A stretch of 64,000 nt of DNA from CAZUMJ01 sp964621605 (GTDB taxonomy: Bacteria; Actinomycetota; Acidimicrobiia; Acidimicrobiales; Iamiaceae). The DNA is taken from the NCBI GenBank assembly GCA_964621605.1, contig CAZUMJ010000016.1, positions 1 to 64,000 of the forward strand. The letters run 5' to 3'. Position numbers and translations under genes: made by a program. The notes under the pieces are model-generated. The model was not told the DNA's origin, made no database searches, and was given only the letters and a program-made list of their open reading frames with translations. Positions 63,681 to 64,000 of the stretch are shown one piece after another (positions within the stretch are counted from its first letter, which is position 1; each line of letters begins with the position of its first letter).

Positions 63681-63701
63681 AACTCCGCTCAGGTCTAGTG
63701 A
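63676..63701 (-). repeat. Right terminal inverted repeat of the insertion sequence
   Basis: Reverse strand begins TCACTAGACCTGAGCGGAGT. It overlaps the last bases of the transposase gene. Confidence 0.85.
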
Positions 63702-63733
63702 TGCAGGAGGCCGCTTCGTTGCGGCCGACGCCC

Positions 63734-64000
63734 TCAGGGCTTGAGGGCAGCGCGGAACACCTCGAGCACGTGGTCGAGCCGGTCGTTGAGGGAGTCTGGA
63801 TCCAGTGGGTCGCGACCGAGCAGCCCCTCCAGAAACGGCGCGTCGCTGAAGTAGCTGAGCAACGCGCCGTAACCGGTCAGGATGAGCTGCTCAGGGTCGT
63901 GCGCCCGGAAGCGTCCCGCCGCCATCTCGTTGCGGAAGTAGCCGACCGCACGCTCGAAGAGCGGCCGCAGTGCCTCGCCGAGGTTGAACCCGAGGCGGTC
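63734..64000 (-). CDS. TetR-family regulator, C-terminal part (runs off the window)
   Basis: 88 residues are visible, open to the window edge. The helical sequence (LGEALRPLFERAVGYFRNE, LTGYGALLSYFSDAPFLEGLLG) matches the ligand-binding half of TetR proteins. The helix-turn-helix would be beyond 64000. It lies just beyond the insertion sequence, so the element sits between it and the M13 gene. Confidence 0.7.
   Translation of the reverse strand, partial: DRLGFNLGEALRPLFERAVGYFRNEMAAGRFRAHDPEQLILTGYGALLSYFSDAPFLEGLLGRDPLDPDSLNDRLDHVLEVFRAALKP

Larger units (their letters stand above)
62737..63701 (+). mobile_element. IS5-type insertion sequence, apparently complete
   Basis: About 965 bp bounded by 26-bp imperfect inverted repeats (21 of 26 matching) with one transposase gene. 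No clear target duplication was found: flanks read TGAGGG on the left and TGCAGG on the right. Confidence 0.85.

Noticed and set aside
62731..63710. Target-site duplication of the insertion sequence
   Set aside because: Flanking triplets (TCA and TGA, or neighbours) are not direct repeats, so none is reported.

Overview
The window is a high-GC, gene-dense stretch of an actinobacterial chromosome (Actinomycetota). The evidence is a complete Pup-proteasome locus (mpa/arc, dop, pup, prcB, prcA, pafA, pafB, pafC), a GarA-type FHA protein next to gcvH and an FtsR-type MerR regulator, and a tatB-like/tatC/helY cluster downstream of pafBC. This gene order matches the one known from mycobacteria. A double-length ThyX-like protein, a zinc-ribbon version of GarA and a Pup that ends in Gly-Gly-Glu point away from Mycobacteriales, possibly to Acidimicrobiia; that assignment is inference. 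No rRNA, tRNA or CRISPR array was seen.

Layout. 1-7.8 kb: molybdopterin oxidoreductase, glutamate dehydrogenase, SRAP protein, HIT protein, CDP-alcohol phosphatidyltransferase and a nucleotidyltransferase/mutase-like fusion. 7.8-15.3 kb: glycine cleavage and nitrogen-control block (gcvH, garA, ftsR-like, DUF151 nuclease, second MerR, gcvT, and convergent gcvP behind a tandem glycine riboswitch). 15.5-24.8 kb: two lipoproteins, NTF2-like and class II aldolase proteins, an unknown helical protein, a TetR regulator divergent from an orphan peptide-type binding protein, and a two-component system. 24.9-34.1 kb: an Arg/Gly-rich conserved protein, HAD phosphatase with a coupled zinc-ribbon protein, crotonase, Nudix/GNAT pair, DUF4193, tandem ThyX-like protein, M20 hydrolase and a zinc-type dehydrogenase. 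34.2-49.7 kb, almost all minus strand: the Pup-proteasome, WYL regulator, signal peptidase, Tat and helicase genes. 49.9-54.6 kb: ferredoxin, TrmI, TtuA with a ThiS/MoaD-like sulfur carrier, a holin-like membrane trio and DacB. 54.6-60.8 kb: a two-subunit NDP-forming acyl-CoA synthetase and a TetR-controlled operon of diiron-type hydrolase, flavin monooxygenase and SDR. 60.8-64 kb: M13 peptidase, an IS5-type insertion sequence and the C-terminus of a TetR regulator.

How the genes work together. GarA, GDH and the glycine cleavage genes lie within 15 kb and plausibly form one nitrogen/one-carbon control neighbourhood. Pup, PafA, Dop, PrcAB and Mpa form a self-contained protein-tagging and degradation machine, with PafBC as its usual DNA-damage regulator partners and a DUF3866 protein translationally coupled to PafA. 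The sulfur carrier and TtuA overlap by four bases and should act together in tRNA thiolation. Many start codons lack a Shine-Dalgarno sequence and instead have a TANNNT hexamer 6-10 bases upstream, which suggests widespread leaderless transcription.
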